DNA of 64,000 bases from contig NZ_FQYX01000010.1 of the NCBI RefSeq assembly GCF_900141935.1, forward strand, positions 1-64,000, written 5' to 3'. Source of the DNA: Arenibacter nanhaiticus (lineage in GTDB: Bacteria > Bacteroidota > Bacteroidia > Flavobacteriales > Flavobacteriaceae). The notes under the pieces are model-generated. The model saw only the letters and a program-made list of their open reading frames with translations, ran no database searches and had not been told where the DNA came from. The translations under genes were made by a program, and so were the position numbers. How positions within the stretch are numbered: the first letter of the stretch is position 1; every line of letters begins with the position of its first letter. Positions 17,739-27,359 of this stretch are shown here, piece by piece.

Positions 17739-18440
17739 TTATGGCGAACATGCTTTCCAGATACTATCGTTGGGAAGGGGGGCTATTAGATTCAGCAACT
17801 CCTTTTTTACCGGATGGATAAAAGAAAGTTGTCTGGCGTGCAAATGAATACTACCGTCTTTATTGCTTCGGTCGAAACCATACTTTAAATCGCCCTTTAT
17901 CGGACAGCCAATAGCGGTGAGTTGCGCCCTAATTTGATGGTGTCTTCCGGTTTTTAAATCTACTTCCAATAAAAAATAACGATCTAGTTTTTTAATGACC
18001 TTATATTCTAATATGGCCTTCTTACTTTCTGCTACTTCCTTTATATGGGCGTACGATTTGTTTTGTTTGGTATTTCTTTTAAGCCAATGAACCAGTGTTT
18101 CTTGTGCTGTTTCTGGGCACTGTTGTACCACGGCCCAATATGTTTTTTTGGCATCTTTCTCTGCGAAAAGCTTGTTGAGTCTCGGTAGGGCTTTTGAGGT
18201 TTTGGCAAAAACAACAATTCCGGTTGTGGGCCTGTCCAATCTATGAGCTACCCCTAAATAAACATTTCCAGGTTTGTTGTGTTTGGTTTTGAGATATTCT
18301 TTGACCACCTCACTTAAAGGAGCGTCTCCTGTTTTATCGCCCTGTACAATATCACCAGCTCTTTTATTAATGGCTATAAGGTGGTTGTCTTCATAAATGA
18401 CTTGAAGATTCTTAGCGTTTGATATAATTTTTAAAGACAC
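17739..18440 (-). CDS. RluA-family pseudouridine synthase
   Basis: 233 aa, catalytic domain only (no S4 domain). The catalytic motif HRLDRPTTGIVVF holds the aspartate required for uridine isomerisation; ALNKRAGDIVQGD-like N-terminus (here AINKRAGDIVQGD) and the LKTGRHHQIRAQL motif are typical. It modifies rRNA or tRNA; the target base cannot be deduced. It lies 87 bp downstream of panB, on the same strand, but a hairpin in that gap may separate them. Confidence 0.92.
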   Translation of the reverse strand: MSLKIISNAKNLQVIYEDNHLIAINKRAGDIVQGDKTGDAPLSEVVKEYLKTKHNKPGNVYLGVAHRLDRPTTGIVVFAKTSKALPRLNKLFAEKDAKKTYWAVVQQCPETAQETLVHWLKRNTKQNKSYAHIKEVAESKKAILEYKVIKKLDRYFLLEVDLKTGRHHQIRAQLTAIGCPIKGDLKYGFDRSNKDGSIHLHARQLSFIHPVKKELLNLIAPLPNDSIWKACSP

Positions 18441-18484
18441 CTGAGGCTTGTATTTTAAGATGATACTAGTTAAGAAAATAAAAA

Positions 18485-18520
18485 CTTTTCCAAGGCAGCG
18501 CCTAGGGCATGCTGCCTCGG
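18485..18520 (-). terminator. Hairpin downstream of panB
   Basis: On the minus strand CCGAGGCAGC pairs with GCTGCCTTGG around an 11-nt loop; a short AAAAG then TTTT follows. It would partly separate panB from the pseudouridine synthase gene. Confidence 0.55.
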
Positions 18521-18527
18521 GTGTTTT

Positions 18528-19346
18528 TTAATATTGTTCTTCGTCGTTGGGAAAGTCTTTCGATTTTACATCCTCGACATATTGAGAAATGGCATTCCCC
18601 ATTTCTTCGTAAAGGTTTAAATATCGGCGTAAAAATCTAGGGTTAAACTCTTGCGTAATTCCCAGTAAATCGTGTACTACCAATACCTGGCCATCGACAC
18701 CGTTTCCTGCTCCGATCCCGATAATAGGAATAGAAACGCTTTCGGCTACTTTTTTGGCCAAATCGGCTGGAATTTTTTCCAGGACAATACTGAAACATCC
18801 AGCTTTCTCCAAGAATTTAGCATCTTCTATTAATTTTTCCGCTTCTTCTTCTTCCCTAGCCCTAACGGTATAGGTTCCGAATTTGTAAATAGATTGCGGG
18901 GTAAGGCCTAAATGCCCCATTACCGGGATTCCGGCGTTCAATATTCTTTTGATCGATTCTTTAATTTCGCTTCCACCCTCTAATTTAACGGCGTGGCCAC
19001 CGCTTTCTTTCATGATTCTGATCGCCGATCTCAAGGCTTCTTTAGGGTCGCTTTGGTAACTTCCAAAAGGAAGGTCTACCACAACTAAGGCACGTTTTAC
19101 GGCTCTGATCACAGACGAAGCGTGGTAGATCATTTGATCTAAAGTGATGGGGAGCGTAGTTTCATGACCCGCCATTACATTACTGGCAGAATCACCAACT
19201 AAAATAACATCTACCTGTGCCGCGTCCACTATTTTGGCCATGGAATAATCATAGGCAGTTAACATGGATATTTTCTCCCCGTGTTTTTTCATATCCACGA
19301 GAGATTTTACAGTAACTCTTTTGTATTCTTTTTTAGCAACAGACAT
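18528..19346 (-). CDS. panB: 3-methyl-2-oxobutanoate hydroxymethyltransferase
   Basis: 272 aa. TIM-barrel signatures are [31 protein letters not shown] (metal and ketopantoate binding), [23 protein letters not shown] and the catalytic glutamate in IVLEKIPA. It makes ketopantoate from 2-oxoisovalerate for pantothenate and CoA synthesis. panC and panD are not nearby. Confidence 0.96.
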   Translation of the reverse strand: MSVAKKEYKRVTVKSLVDMKKHGEKISMLTAYDYSMAKIVDAAQVDVILVGDSASNVMAGHETTLPITLDQMIYHASSVIRAVKRALVVVDLPFGSYQSDPKEALRSAIRIMKESGGHAVKLEGGSEIKESIKRILNAGIPVMGHLGLTPQSIYKFGTYTVRAREEEEAEKLIEDAKFLEKAGCFSIVLEKIPADLAKKVAESVSIPIIGIGAGNGVDGQVLVVHDLLGITQEFNPRFLRRYLNLYEEMGNAISQYVEDVKSKDFPNDEEQY

Positions 19347-19499
19347 TTGTTTTGTTTTTTTTTTGACGGGATAAAAGTAAGGAGATTTGTTGTAAAACTG
19401 CCGGAGACCGAAAATTTTGGCTTTAAATAAACAGTTTTTTAGAGCTAGAGATCCTTAAAATTCAATAAATGAGATTTTTACCCCTAAATAGGGTTGTTG

Positions 19500-20831
19500 T
19501 CATATATGAATGATAAAAATCTGTTTTACAGCAGTACTTGTTTTATGGGCTACAATTTTATTATAGGCGATTTTTTTTCCATCATGTGACCATACTAGGT
19601 TGGTCGGCGGATATTCCCCTGGCCGGGTCAACATAAGGGTTTCGTTTTTTTCTATATGAACACTTACTAGAGCGTTTTGCCATACATAGCAAAAGCGGTA
19701 TTTGCTAGGATGCCAACGCACGCTACCTTGTACATGGGAAGCGTGGAAGGTTCGTTGTACGGGAGATCCTCCCAAGGGTGAAATGGTAAACACCTGCTTA
19801 ATGTTGTTCTTATCGAAGGCCGTAAAGCTTAGCATACTGCCATCGAATGCCGATCGTACAATACCTTGACAGCCTGGGAAGTCAGTTGCTGCCGTATAGG
19901 TAAGTCTTTGTTGATAGGCACCCTGTGGCGGCGATGGCATTGTTGTTTCTGTTCCTTCCAAGGGGCCGTTATCTCCTGGAATATGAATGTTTTCCGGAAT
20001 ATTAACCACAAAGACCTCGTCTATGTCTTTGCCTTCGTTGTTTTTTACAGTTCCTATAAACCCTCTAGCCATTTGCCGGGTGCCGTCCGGTTTTTTGTAT
20101 CCGGACTTTCCTATCCAACTATCGCCGGCTGCATTGCTAATGTCATCGCTCCCTGGTCTTGGGTTTACCGTAACTTGTGCTACCAAAACACTAAACCATT
20201 CGGCCGAAACTTGTTCGCCAGGCTTGGTGTTGTCGGGCGATATGGGGCGATGCCTCTTAGAAACGCCGATAGTTCTCAGATTTTGGTGAATTCCTGTTTG
20301 GTCTTCTAGTTTTTTCATCACCGCATCATTATAGGTAAAGCCTATCCATCGATCGTCGGCGCTCCATTCATGACGATGGGTGCCTCCTCTCAATGCTCCA
20401 GCAGTAAAAGGATGGTTCGTGTCTCGGGCATCCATAAAAATCGGGGTGCCAGGGTGGTTGTCCTTGACGATTACCCCTGTCCTCCGCCATTGTTCATAAG
20501 GGGTGTTTTTATTGCAATTGAAAAGGCCATGAATAAATATTACTTGGTTGTGCTTATGGGCATAACTGGCCGCACCTACACCAAGACCGTATACTGTGTT
20601 TTGGCTGAGGTGGTATAATACGACCTTTTCGCCTGTTTCTATATTGATTTTTTCAATAGTGGCGTTAGCGCCTATACCACCTTCCGTGGTTCGGGTGTCA
20701 TAAACCAGCCATTGGTCATTGGGTGAAAAATTGTCATTATTGTCTAAATCGTGGTGATAGTAAAAATCGTTGGAGATTTGATGTTCTTCTCTAAAATCTT
20801 TATCTATGCTACTGTTCCACAATGTTTTCAT
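19500..20831 (-). CDS. DUF3748 (YidR-like) TolB-type beta-propeller protein
   Basis: About 443 aa. Residues about 30-440 align by eye with E. coli YidR: DNFSPNDQWLVYDTR, VIFIHGL, RGGTHRHEWSADDRWIGFTYND, then NPRPGSDDISNAAGDSWIG and ETTMPSPPQGAYQQRLTYT. WD40-like TolB repeats dominate the C-terminal half. Function of the family is not established. I place the start at ATG 20831 because the in-frame extension to ATG 20909 has low-complexity LLPTPNP-like sequence and no family counterpart; the longer start is possible. No signal peptide is evident from either start. Confidence 0.82.
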   Translation of the reverse strand: MKTLWNSSIDKDFREEHQISNDFYYHHDLDNNDNFSPNDQWLVYDTRTTEGGIGANATIEKINIETGEKVVLYHLSQNTVYGLGVGAASYAHKHNQVIFIHGLFNCNKNTPYEQWRRTGVIVKDNHPGTPIFMDARDTNHPFTAGALRGGTHRHEWSADDRWIGFTYNDAVMKKLEDQTGIHQNLRTIGVSKRHRPISPDNTKPGEQVSAEWFSVLVAQVTVNPRPGSDDISNAAGDSWIGKSGYKKPDGTRQMARGFIGTVKNNEGKDIDEVFVVNIPENIHIPGDNGPLEGTETTMPSPPQGAYQQRLTYTAATDFPGCQGIVRSAFDGSMLSFTAFDKNNIKQVFTISPLGGSPVQRTFHASHVQGSVRWHPSKYRFCYVWQNALVSVHIEKNETLMLTRPGEYPPTNLVWSHDGKKIAYNKIVAHKTSTAVKQIFIIHI

Positions 20832-21121
20832 AAAAAGAGGGTTAGGGGTAGGGAGTAAAAATAATTCTAATTTAGGGGATGCTAATTCAAAAGGAAAAGT
20901 TTTCTTCAAAGAATTAAGAGGAAAGAACGATTTCTTGGATTTAAATTTTTAAGTACAGTATGCCCTGTCTAACTATAAGAAAACGAGATTTTCCTATGGG
21001 ACGTGGATGTTTAAGATTTTCCACGGCCCTTACCTCCGTGTCAGTTGGCCTATATGTTAGTACTTAGTTTTAAGGGCTTGTCCTTAATTAAAACAGGTCT
21101 TATATAGTTACGGAAATATTC

Positions 21122-21673
21122 TTATAGATCGTCGGTAAAATGCTGAGTTCTTTTACCTTTCGAAAGCTTGTCGCTATTGTACTGTTCGGAAGCTTCTTTG
21201 GGTATAGAAAGGGGCTGCCATTTCTGATTTTGTATCATTTTGCCTAAAAATACAATTTGTCCAATATGATAGGAGTAGTGGCATAATTGACGGTTGATGG
21301 CCTCTATGACGGTATGCCCCATATTTCGGATATAAACGACTCTCTCTAAATCGTTTTCTTTTAAAGCGTCCAAGGCGTTAAAAAGACATTCCCAACCTTG
21401 GTTCCATTGTGCCATTGCAGCAGGCTTGGCAGTGGTGTCATTGTTAAATTCGGCAGCTCTGTTTCGCCAATCTTTTTCACCATCGGCCGTTAAGAAGTCC
21501 GTCCATCTAGAGCGCATATTGCCATGAAGGTGTTTTACGATCATGGCAATGCTGTTGCTTTCTGTTGTGGGAATCCAGAAAAGCATTTCATCGGGAAGCT
21601 GATCCATGGTTTTTTCTCCAAGCGATTTGTAATATTCAAATTGCTTTTTTACACTATTCAAGTAACTGTTCAT
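21122..21673 (-). CDS. DUF1572 / DinB-like four-helix protein
   Basis: 183 aa. IAMIVKHLHGNMRSRWTDFL and the late NRQLCHYSYHIGQIVFLGK supply the metal-binding histidines (His about 48 and two near 133-137) of the DinB superfamily. Many relatives are thiol-dependent S-transferases; the role of this subfamily is unknown. Cytoplasmic, probably monocistronic. Confidence 0.85.
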   Translation of the reverse strand: MNSYLNSVKKQFEYYKSLGEKTMDQLPDEMLFWIPTTESNSIAMIVKHLHGNMRSRWTDFLTADGEKDWRNRAAEFNNDTTAKPAAMAQWNQGWECLFNALDALKENDLERVVYIRNMGHTVIEAINRQLCHYSYHIGQIVFLGKMIQNQKWQPLSIPKEASEQYNSDKLSKGKRTQHFTDDL

Positions 21674-21796
21674 CGAGATACTTTTTTTATAGGGCTACTT
21701 CTTGTAAGTGAGGATGGTACAGCTTGTCACAATCGTCGTAGCTCGGTTTTTTAATTCATTTGACAATTCAGGTCATTTTTTAACAATTTCTATTCC

Positions 21797-23221
21797 TTAA
21801 CAATCACTTAAATTAACTCCAACGGCCAATCCGCCTTCAGAAGTTTCTTTGTATTTTGTATTCATGTCCTTGGCAGTTTCCCACATGGTGTTTACAACCT
21901 TGTCTAAGGGAACTTTGGCATTGTTAGGGTTCGAGTCTAGGGCTAATTCTGCCGCGTTTATGGCTTTAATAGCCCCCATAGAGTTGCGTTCAATGCAGGG
22001 GATCTGTACCAATCCGCCAATAGGGTCACAGGTAAGTCCCAAGTGGTGTTCCATGGCAATTTCCGCGGCCATGGTTACTTGTTCGGGCGTACCTCCCATG
22101 AGCTCTGTTAGGGCAGCGGCAGCCATGGCAGATGACACACCGATTTCTGCTTGGCAGCCTCCCATGGCGGCTGAAATGGTAGCACCTTTTTTGAAGATAC
22201 TGCCGATTTCTCCGGCGACCAAAAGGAATTTTTTAACGTGCTCAAAGTCGGCCTGGTGGTTTTCGATGACCATATAATACATCAGTACGGCAGGAATTAC
22301 CCCTGCACTTCCGTTGGTAGGCGCTGTTACTACTCTTCCCAAGGAGGCGTTTACTTCATTTACACTAAGGGCAAAGCAACTTACCCATTTTAGGATAGCT
22401 CTAAATTTAACCTCTGTTTTTCTGATGGTTAGGAGCCATTCTTGGGGAGAGTCATAAGGGAGGTCGCCTATTAGCTTTTGGTGAGAATCGTAGGCGCGTC
22501 TGCGAACATGTAATCCGCCTGGCAAATGTCCTTCCGTATGGCAGCCAATATACATGCATTCTAACATGGTATCCCAAATATGTCGCAGTCCCTCGTCTAT
22601 TTCGGCATCGGTTCTTAACGAGCGTTCGTTTTCCAATACCAATTCCGAAATTGATTTTTGGTGTTCTTTGCAGCTGGCCAAAAGTTGGGCGCCATTTTGT
22701 ACGGGATAAGGGAAGGATTTAAACTCCTTGATCTTTTTGATGGCCTTGGTACGGGCTTCCCGGACAACAAAGCCCCCACCGATAGAATAATAGGTTTGCT
22801 TTAATTGTTTGCCGCTATCTAAAGTAGCTTCAAAGATCATTCCGTTGGCATGGAATGGCAAGAATTCCTTTTCGAAGACAATATCCGTTTTAGGGTCGAA
22901 GGGTATGGTTAAGGCATTGTTTAATTTTAGGCTTTTATTATCCCGAATGCCCTGTATGATACTACCGATGTTTTCTATAGGGATGGTTACCGGATCGGCA
23001 CCTGTTAGCCCTAGCATAATGGCTAAATCGGTAGCGTGTCCTTTCCCTGTCAGGGATAAAGACCCATAGGTAGATATTTTTATGTGGGTTACTGAATCAA
23101 ATACTTTTTTCTTTTTCAGTTTTTTAATAAATCGTTCGGCAGCTCGCCAAGGTCCTAAAGTGTGGGAGCTCGAAGGGCCAACTCCTATTTTGAGCATATC
23201 GAAAACACTAATGCATTCCAT
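21797..23221 (-). CDS. sdaA: L-serine ammonia-lyase, single-chain iron-sulfur type
   Basis: 474 aa. It begins with the beta-subunit-like domain (SVFDMLKIGVGPSSSHTLGPW) and continues into the catalytic alpha domain (ITAPTNGSAGVIPAV-type segment, here VTAPTNGSAG; MGGCQAEIGVSSAM; LTCDPIGGLVQIPCIERN). The cysteines in the last two motifs are ligands of the 4Fe-4S cluster. It deaminates serine to pyruvate and ammonia. It stands alone. Confidence 0.95.
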   Translation of the reverse strand: MECISVFDMLKIGVGPSSSHTLGPWRAAERFIKKLKKKKVFDSVTHIKISTYGSLSLTGKGHATDLAIMLGLTGADPVTIPIENIGSIIQGIRDNKSLKLNNALTIPFDPKTDIVFEKEFLPFHANGMIFEATLDSGKQLKQTYYSIGGGFVVREARTKAIKKIKEFKSFPYPVQNGAQLLASCKEHQKSISELVLENERSLRTDAEIDEGLRHIWDTMLECMYIGCHTEGHLPGGLHVRRRAYDSHQKLIGDLPYDSPQEWLLTIRKTEVKFRAILKWVSCFALSVNEVNASLGRVVTAPTNGSAGVIPAVLMYYMVIENHQADFEHVKKFLLVAGEIGSIFKKGATISAAMGGCQAEIGVSSAMAAAALTELMGGTPEQVTMAAEIAMEHHLGLTCDPIGGLVQIPCIERNSMGAIKAINAAELALDSNPNNAKVPLDKVVNTMWETAKDMNTKYKETSEGGLAVGVNLSDC

Positions 23222-23710
23222 GGACTATATTCCTTAAAATTTTAAGTAAAGGTATGACTATAAATTGTAAAAGTAGAATGTGTTTTCCTCAAAAAACCAA
23301 GGGGTTTAAATGGATCGCTTTATTATGTGTACTTGAGATTTAAGGTGTGTTTTTTTTGAATGTATTTAAGAAAGTATGCAGCTAATCTAAGGAAGGGGAG
23401 GTGCTGTTTTAAAAAGGGGGATTGCTGAGCTTGTTAAAAACAAATATGGCCCCATAAGGGTGTGGGCGTAGATTGCCAGTAGCAGCTGTGGTGCAATTGT
23501 GCCAATAATGCACCAATAAAAATAAGGCTTTAGGGAGCGAGTTTTTTTTGCATTAGTGATTGCAATGTATAGCTCTATGTGTTTGCTTTTTAGGGCAAAT
23601 ACATAGACTAGCAATGAAAAGCACGACCCCGTGGCACTTTTAATGCCATGGGGTAATGCCATAATACCCCTAATAACCTTGGGATTTTGTCCAAAACAAG
23701 ACAATGTTTA
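23222..23710. other. Gene-free stretch upstream of dnaK
   Basis: A leftward 105-codon frame (23387-23704) has hydrophobic stretches but no recognisable family, start context or promoter. I treat the region as non-coding. No RNA gene was recognised. Confidence 0.4.
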
Positions 23711-23750
23711 TGACACCTTGTCATATTTGATGTCATGGCACAATCCTTGA
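23711..23750 (+). promoter_or_regulatory. Possible sigma-54-like promoter and TGACA/TGTCA operator of dnaK
   Basis: TGACA-CCT-TGTCA (23711-23723) is an inverted repeat, with a third half-site TGTCA at 23731-23735. Immediately after it, TGGCAC-N5-TTGA (23736-23750) resembles a -24/-12 element, TGGCAC-N5-TTGC, except that the -12 C is A. Transcription would start near 23761, about 40 nt before the dnaK ATG. No CIRCE element is seen. The palindrome so close to the -24 box would suit a repressor as well as an activator. Confidence 0.45.
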
Positions 23751-23801
23751 CTTATATAGCACGAGTATTAAAAGAATTTTCAACATAGTAAATATATAAA
23801 A

Positions 23802-25706
23802 ATGAGTAAAATTATTGGAATAGATTTAGGAACAACAAACTCTTGTGTTTCTGTAATGGAAGGTAACGAAGCTGTTGTAATTCCAAATGCAGAAGGAAAA
23901 AGAACTACTCCATCTGTAATTGCATTTGTAGATGGCGGAGAGATTAAGGTAGGAGATCCTGCAAAAAGACAGGCGGTAACGAACCCGGAGAAAACCATTT
24001 ATTCCATCAAACGTTTTATGGGGAACAAATTCACTGAGTCTTCTAGTGAAGCCGATAGAGTACCTTATAAAGTGGTAAAAGGAGATAACGATACGCCTAG
24101 AGTAGATATCGATGGTCGTTTATATTCGCCACAAGAATTGTCTGCAATGATTCTTCAAAAAATGAAGAAGACTGCTGAGGATTACTTGGGGCAAACTGTT
24201 AGTAGAGCGGTAATTACTGTTCCTGCTTATTTTAACGATGCGCAAAGACAAGCTACCAAGGAGGCTGGTGAAATAGCCGGTTTAACAGTAGAGCGTATTA
24301 TTAACGAACCAACCGCTGCTTCTTTGGCTTACGGTATGGACAAGAAAGATACCGATCAAAAAATCGTTGTTTTTGATTTTGGTGGTGGTACACATGATGT
24401 TTCTATCTTGGAATTAGGAGATGGTGTTTTTGAAGTATTGTCTACTGAAGGAGATACCCATTTAGGTGGTGATGATGTTGACCAAAAAATCATTGATTGG
24501 TTGGCCGATGAGTTTAACGCTGAGGAAGGAATTGACTTGCGTAAAGACGCAATGGCTTTGCAGCGTTTGAGAGAGGCTGCTGAAAAAGCAAAAATAGAAT
24601 TGTCTTCTACAGGACAGACAGAAGTAAACTTGCCATATGTTACAGCAACTGCTACAGGACCTAAGCATTTGGTGCGTACATTGACAAAATCTAAATTTGA
24701 GCAATTAATTGCTGATTTAGTAGAAAGAACTATCGCTCCTTGTGCTTCTGCCTTAAAAGCAGCTGGATTGTCTAAGAGCGATATTGATGAGATTATTTTA
24801 GTTGGTGGTTCTACAAGAATTCCTGCAGTACAAGAAGCAGTAGAAAAATTCTTCGGAAAAAAACCATCTAAAGGAGTAAACCCAGATGAGGTAGTTGCCG
24901 TTGGTGCTGCTATTCAAGGTGGTGTACTTACCGGAGATGTAAAGGATGTATTGTTATTAGATGTTACTCCTTTGTCTCTAGGTATTGAAACTATGGGAAG
25001 TGTTATGACGAAATTAATCGAAGCTAACACGACTATCCCTACTAAAAAATCTCAGATATTCTCTACGGCAGCAGACAATCAGCCATCGGTAGAAATCCAT
25101 GTATTGCAAGGAGAGCGCCCAATGGCCAAGGATAACAAAACTATTGGACGTTTCCATTTAGACGGTATTCCACCAGCACAAAGAGGAACACCACAAATTG
25201 AGGTGACTTTTGATATTGATGCCAATGGTATTATTAAAGTATCTGCTACGGATAAAGCTACCAACAAAAGCCAGGACATTAGAATTGAAGCTTCTTCTGG
25301 TTTGACCGAAGAAGAAATCAAAAAAATGAAGGCCGAGGCTGAAGCGAACGCTGAAGCAGATAAAAAAGCTAAGGAAACTGCCGATAAATTGAATGAAGCA
25401 GATGGAATGATTTTCCAAACAGAAAAGCAATTGGCTGAATTTGGCGAAAAATTATCTGACGAAAAGAAAAAGCCTATCGAAGAAGCATTGACTGAACTTA
25501 AGGCTGCTTATGAGTCTAAAGATATAGCTGTCATTACTCCTGCTTTGGATAAAATTAACGAAGCGTGGAAAGTAGCTTCAGAAGAAATGTACAAAGCTCA
25601 AGCAGAAGCACAGCAAGGTGCTCCTGCAGGTGCTGATGCAGCTGGCGGTGACACTAAGAAAGATGCCGACAATGTAGAAGATGTAGATTTTGAAGAAGTG
25701 AAGTAA
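23802..25706 (+). CDS. dnaK: Chaperone DnaK (Hsp70)
   Basis: 634 aa. ATPase domain starts [18 protein letters not shown] and carries [15 protein letters not shown] (the second residue is H where most DnaKs have F) and [13 protein letters not shown]. The substrate-binding beta domain begins [16 protein letters not shown], and a helical lid with an Ala/Gly-rich tail ends in [10 protein letters not shown]. It folds nascent and stressed proteins with DnaJ and GrpE, which are not adjacent. Codon use here is cleaner and more biased than in neighbours, as expected of a highly expressed gene. A strong terminator follows. Confidence 0.98.
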   Translation: MSKIIGIDLGTTNSCVSVMEGNEAVVIPNAEGKRTTPSVIAFVDGGEIKVGDPAKRQAVTNPEKTIYSIKRFMGNKFTESSSEADRVPYKVVKGDNDTPRVDIDGRLYSPQELSAMILQKMKKTAEDYLGQTVSRAVITVPAYFNDAQRQATKEAGEIAGLTVERIINEPTAASLAYGMDKKDTDQKIVVFDFGGGTHDVSILELGDGVFEVLSTEGDTHLGGDDVDQKIIDWLADEFNAEEGIDLRKDAMALQRLREAAEKAKIELSSTGQTEVNLPYVTATATGPKHLVRTLTKSKFEQLIADLVERTIAPCASALKAAGLSKSDIDEIILVGGSTRIPAVQEAVEKFFGKKPSKGVNPDEVVAVGAAIQGGVLTGDVKDVLLLDVTPLSLGIETMGSVMTKLIEANTTIPTKKSQIFSTAADNQPSVEIHVLQGERPMAKDNKTIGRFHLDGIPPAQRGTPQIEVTFDIDANGIIKVSATDKATNKSQDIRIEASSGLTEEEIKKMKAEAEANAEADKKAKETADKLNEADGMIFQTEKQLAEFGEKLSDEKKKPIEEALTELKAAYESKDIAVITPALDKINEAWKVASEEMYKAQAEAQQGAPAGADAAGGDTKKDADNVEDVDFEEVK

Positions 25707-25729
25707 TCACTGATCTTATTTATATAACG

Positions 25730-25770
25730 AACCCCTTCAAAAGAAATTTTGAAGGGGTTTTTGTTTTTTT
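25730..25770 (+). terminator. Rho-independent terminator of dnaK
   Basis: ACCCCTTCAAAA / TTTTGAAGGGGT with a GAAA-type loop, then TTTTTG and a T-run. Confidence 0.92.
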
Positions 25771-25874
25771 AGCTTATTTACAGCGCCCTATTTTAGATGC
25801 CTACAAGCTGTTATGGTGGGTGAAAAAAGCGAGAATTCTTTCCGTTTTCCCGTAGACCTATATTAAAATATTTT

Positions 25875-25954
25875 GGGCGTTCCCTCCTTCCTCGGGCGGG
25901 CCCTTGGCTCTATCCCTTGCTGTGCTGCGGGGATGCCGCCGCGGTCCCTAACGC
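25875..25954 (+). repeat. 80-nt GC-rich intergenic repeat, copy C
   Basis: Third copy of the element, exactly 80 nt, GGGCGTTCCC to CCCTAACGC; it differs from copy B at about 4 positions. It lies about 105 bp beyond the dnaK terminator. Between it and 26256 I see no gene, but a perfect 14-bp palindrome ATCCAAATTTGGAT (26106-26119). Confidence 0.85.
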
Positions 25955-26217
25955 ATAAAAATGTGCCGGTTTTAAAAGGAAACATGGCAGAATGTACCTT
26001 TATAGGAATATTGGCACAGGAAAATATGGAGCCCTTAGGGAATTCTTCCTTTTCAGGAAGTAAAGGGCTAGATAACCGCAACAGTTCTTGAAATCCCATA
26101 ATTTTATCCAAATTTGGATTGGATTCACCTAGAAGCCCATGGCGATCTTAAATGGTGGTTTTTAAACAAAATATTGGGGCGCTCCTTTAATGTTAATACC
26201 TTATTTTGTTGTGGAAA

Positions 26218-26252
26218 TTGTTTTTATTATGGCTTAATTAAGCCTAATTTTG
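26218..26252 (+). promoter_or_regulatory. Promoter with an embedded perfect palindrome
   Basis: TTG at 26218-26220 and TAATTTTG at 26245-26252 (24-bp spacer, slightly long). GGCTTAATTAAGCC at 26231-26244 is a perfect 14-bp palindrome that fills the spacer up to the -7 box, a position typical of a repressor operator. The -7 box ends only 4 nt before the ATG at 26257, so the transcript may be leaderless. Confidence 0.55.
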
Positions 26253-26256
26253 AGGT

Positions 26257-27201
26257 ATGGAAAAAAAAATCGTTACAGCTATATTTTGCGCGTTATTAAG
26301 TGTAGGGACTCTCTTTTTTGCACCAGTGGCTATGGCGCAAGAATTGGAAGTGTTTACGGTGAAGGATTTTGATCTGAAAGGACCCGTACAATCCTGTATG
26401 GTGATTACGAGTTATGGGAAAGAAGAATATGTGTTTAATAAACAAGGGTATTTGATTAAATCCGTGACCCGTTACAATGAGTCCGATTACGATATTACTA
26501 TTTATAAACTTCAGGGCAACAGTGTTTTGGAAAAGAGATTGGAAAATTACAGGGATGGCCAATTTGTTAAAAATACCTCTATTGCCAATTTTTATAAAAC
26601 AGATACCACTGATGTCAAAAAAGTAACAGAACGGATATTTTCCTATGACAAGGAGTTTTTAGATCAATACGAATATGTTTATAATGAAGCTGGGAAACTA
26701 AAAACCATTAAACGTATGAACGATAGCGGTATAGATGAAACGACCGTTACCTACGAAGAGAAAAATGGGGCGTTTACCAAGACATTTTATTTAAATGATG
26801 TTATTCTTAAAACCGTAACGACCGCTACCATTAAAGCATCCAATAAGAAAGAACAGAAAAAGGTACATACCAAGGAATACCTAGAAGGAGAACCGCATTT
26901 GGCTTTTGAGCAAATTTACTCCAATAATGGAGCGTTGTTGTACGAGAAAAAAGAAGTATATCGCGAGGAACAAAACGGTTTTGTTCCCTTGGAAAGCAAG
27001 TTTTATACCTATGATGCTAACAATGTCTTGGTTTCGGTGAAGACTAAAAAAGGGAAAGCAGAATCTGTAAAGAATTATATTTACCAGTTTGACAGTGGAG
27101 AGAAAGGAAATTGGATAAGACAAGTCATTACGCCCGACAATACCTATATCAGTCGGAAAATTAAGTATTTTGAAAACGAAGGCGTCAAGAGTAAAAAGTA
27201 A
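26257..27201 (+). CDS. Secreted protein of unknown function with RHS/MORN-like strand repeats
   Basis: 314 aa with a classical signal peptide (positive start, hydrophobic core, cleavage after PVAMAQ about residue 28). The mature part is rich in short Y/F-x-Y strands (EYVFNKQGYLIK, YEYVYNEAGKLKTIKR, FYTYDANNVLVSVKTK), reminiscent of YD/RHS or MORN beta repeats. No catalytic motif is seen. It probably works in the periplasm or on the cell surface. Promoter with palindrome directly upstream. Confidence 0.75.
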   Translation: MEKKIVTAIFCALLSVGTLFFAPVAMAQELEVFTVKDFDLKGPVQSCMVITSYGKEEYVFNKQGYLIKSVTRYNESDYDITIYKLQGNSVLEKRLENYRDGQFVKNTSIANFYKTDTTDVKKVTERIFSYDKEFLDQYEYVYNEAGKLKTIKRMNDSGIDETTVTYEEKNGAFTKTFYLNDVILKTVTTATIKASNKKEQKKVHTKEYLEGEPHLAFEQIYSNNGALLYEKKEVYREEQNGFVPLESKFYTYDANNVLVSVKTKKGKAESVKNYIYQFDSGEKGNWIRQVITPDNTYISRKIKYFENEGVKSKK

Positions 27202-27292
27202 GCGCTCTAGACAGAACGGATTTTCTTTTTAAATACTTTGGGTGTAACAAGTTGATATGCTCTGCGCAGTTGTGTGAGTATTGCGGAAATTA

Positions 27293-27324
27293 ATATACTG
27301 TACATGGCTACATGTACAGTATAT
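27293..27324. terminator. Perfect 14-bp hairpin between convergent genes
   Basis: ATATACTGTACATG and CATGTACAGTATAT flank a 4-nt loop (GCTA). It sits between the convergent genes ending at 27201 and 27360, so a bidirectional terminator is the simplest reading, although no T-run of normal length follows on either strand. Confidence 0.5.
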
Positions 27325-27359
27325 GGGTTTGTTTAGAAAGCTATTGAAAGTTGTAGTGT

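Noticed and set aside
19866-20309. 147-aa rightward frame inside the DUF3748 gene
   Set aside because: Opposite strand of a well-supported gene.
23387-23704. 105-aa leftward hydrophobic frame before dnaK
   Set aside because: No promoter, start context or family; composition looks like non-coding DNA with chance hydrophobic runs.
25996-26030. TTGGCAC in the dnaK-downstream gap as a sigma-54 promoter
   Set aside because: No GC dinucleotide at the -12 position with 10-bp spacing.
25863-26111. Overlapping frames on both strands over repeat copy C
   Set aside because: Both arise from the 80-nt repeat; no signal of a gene.
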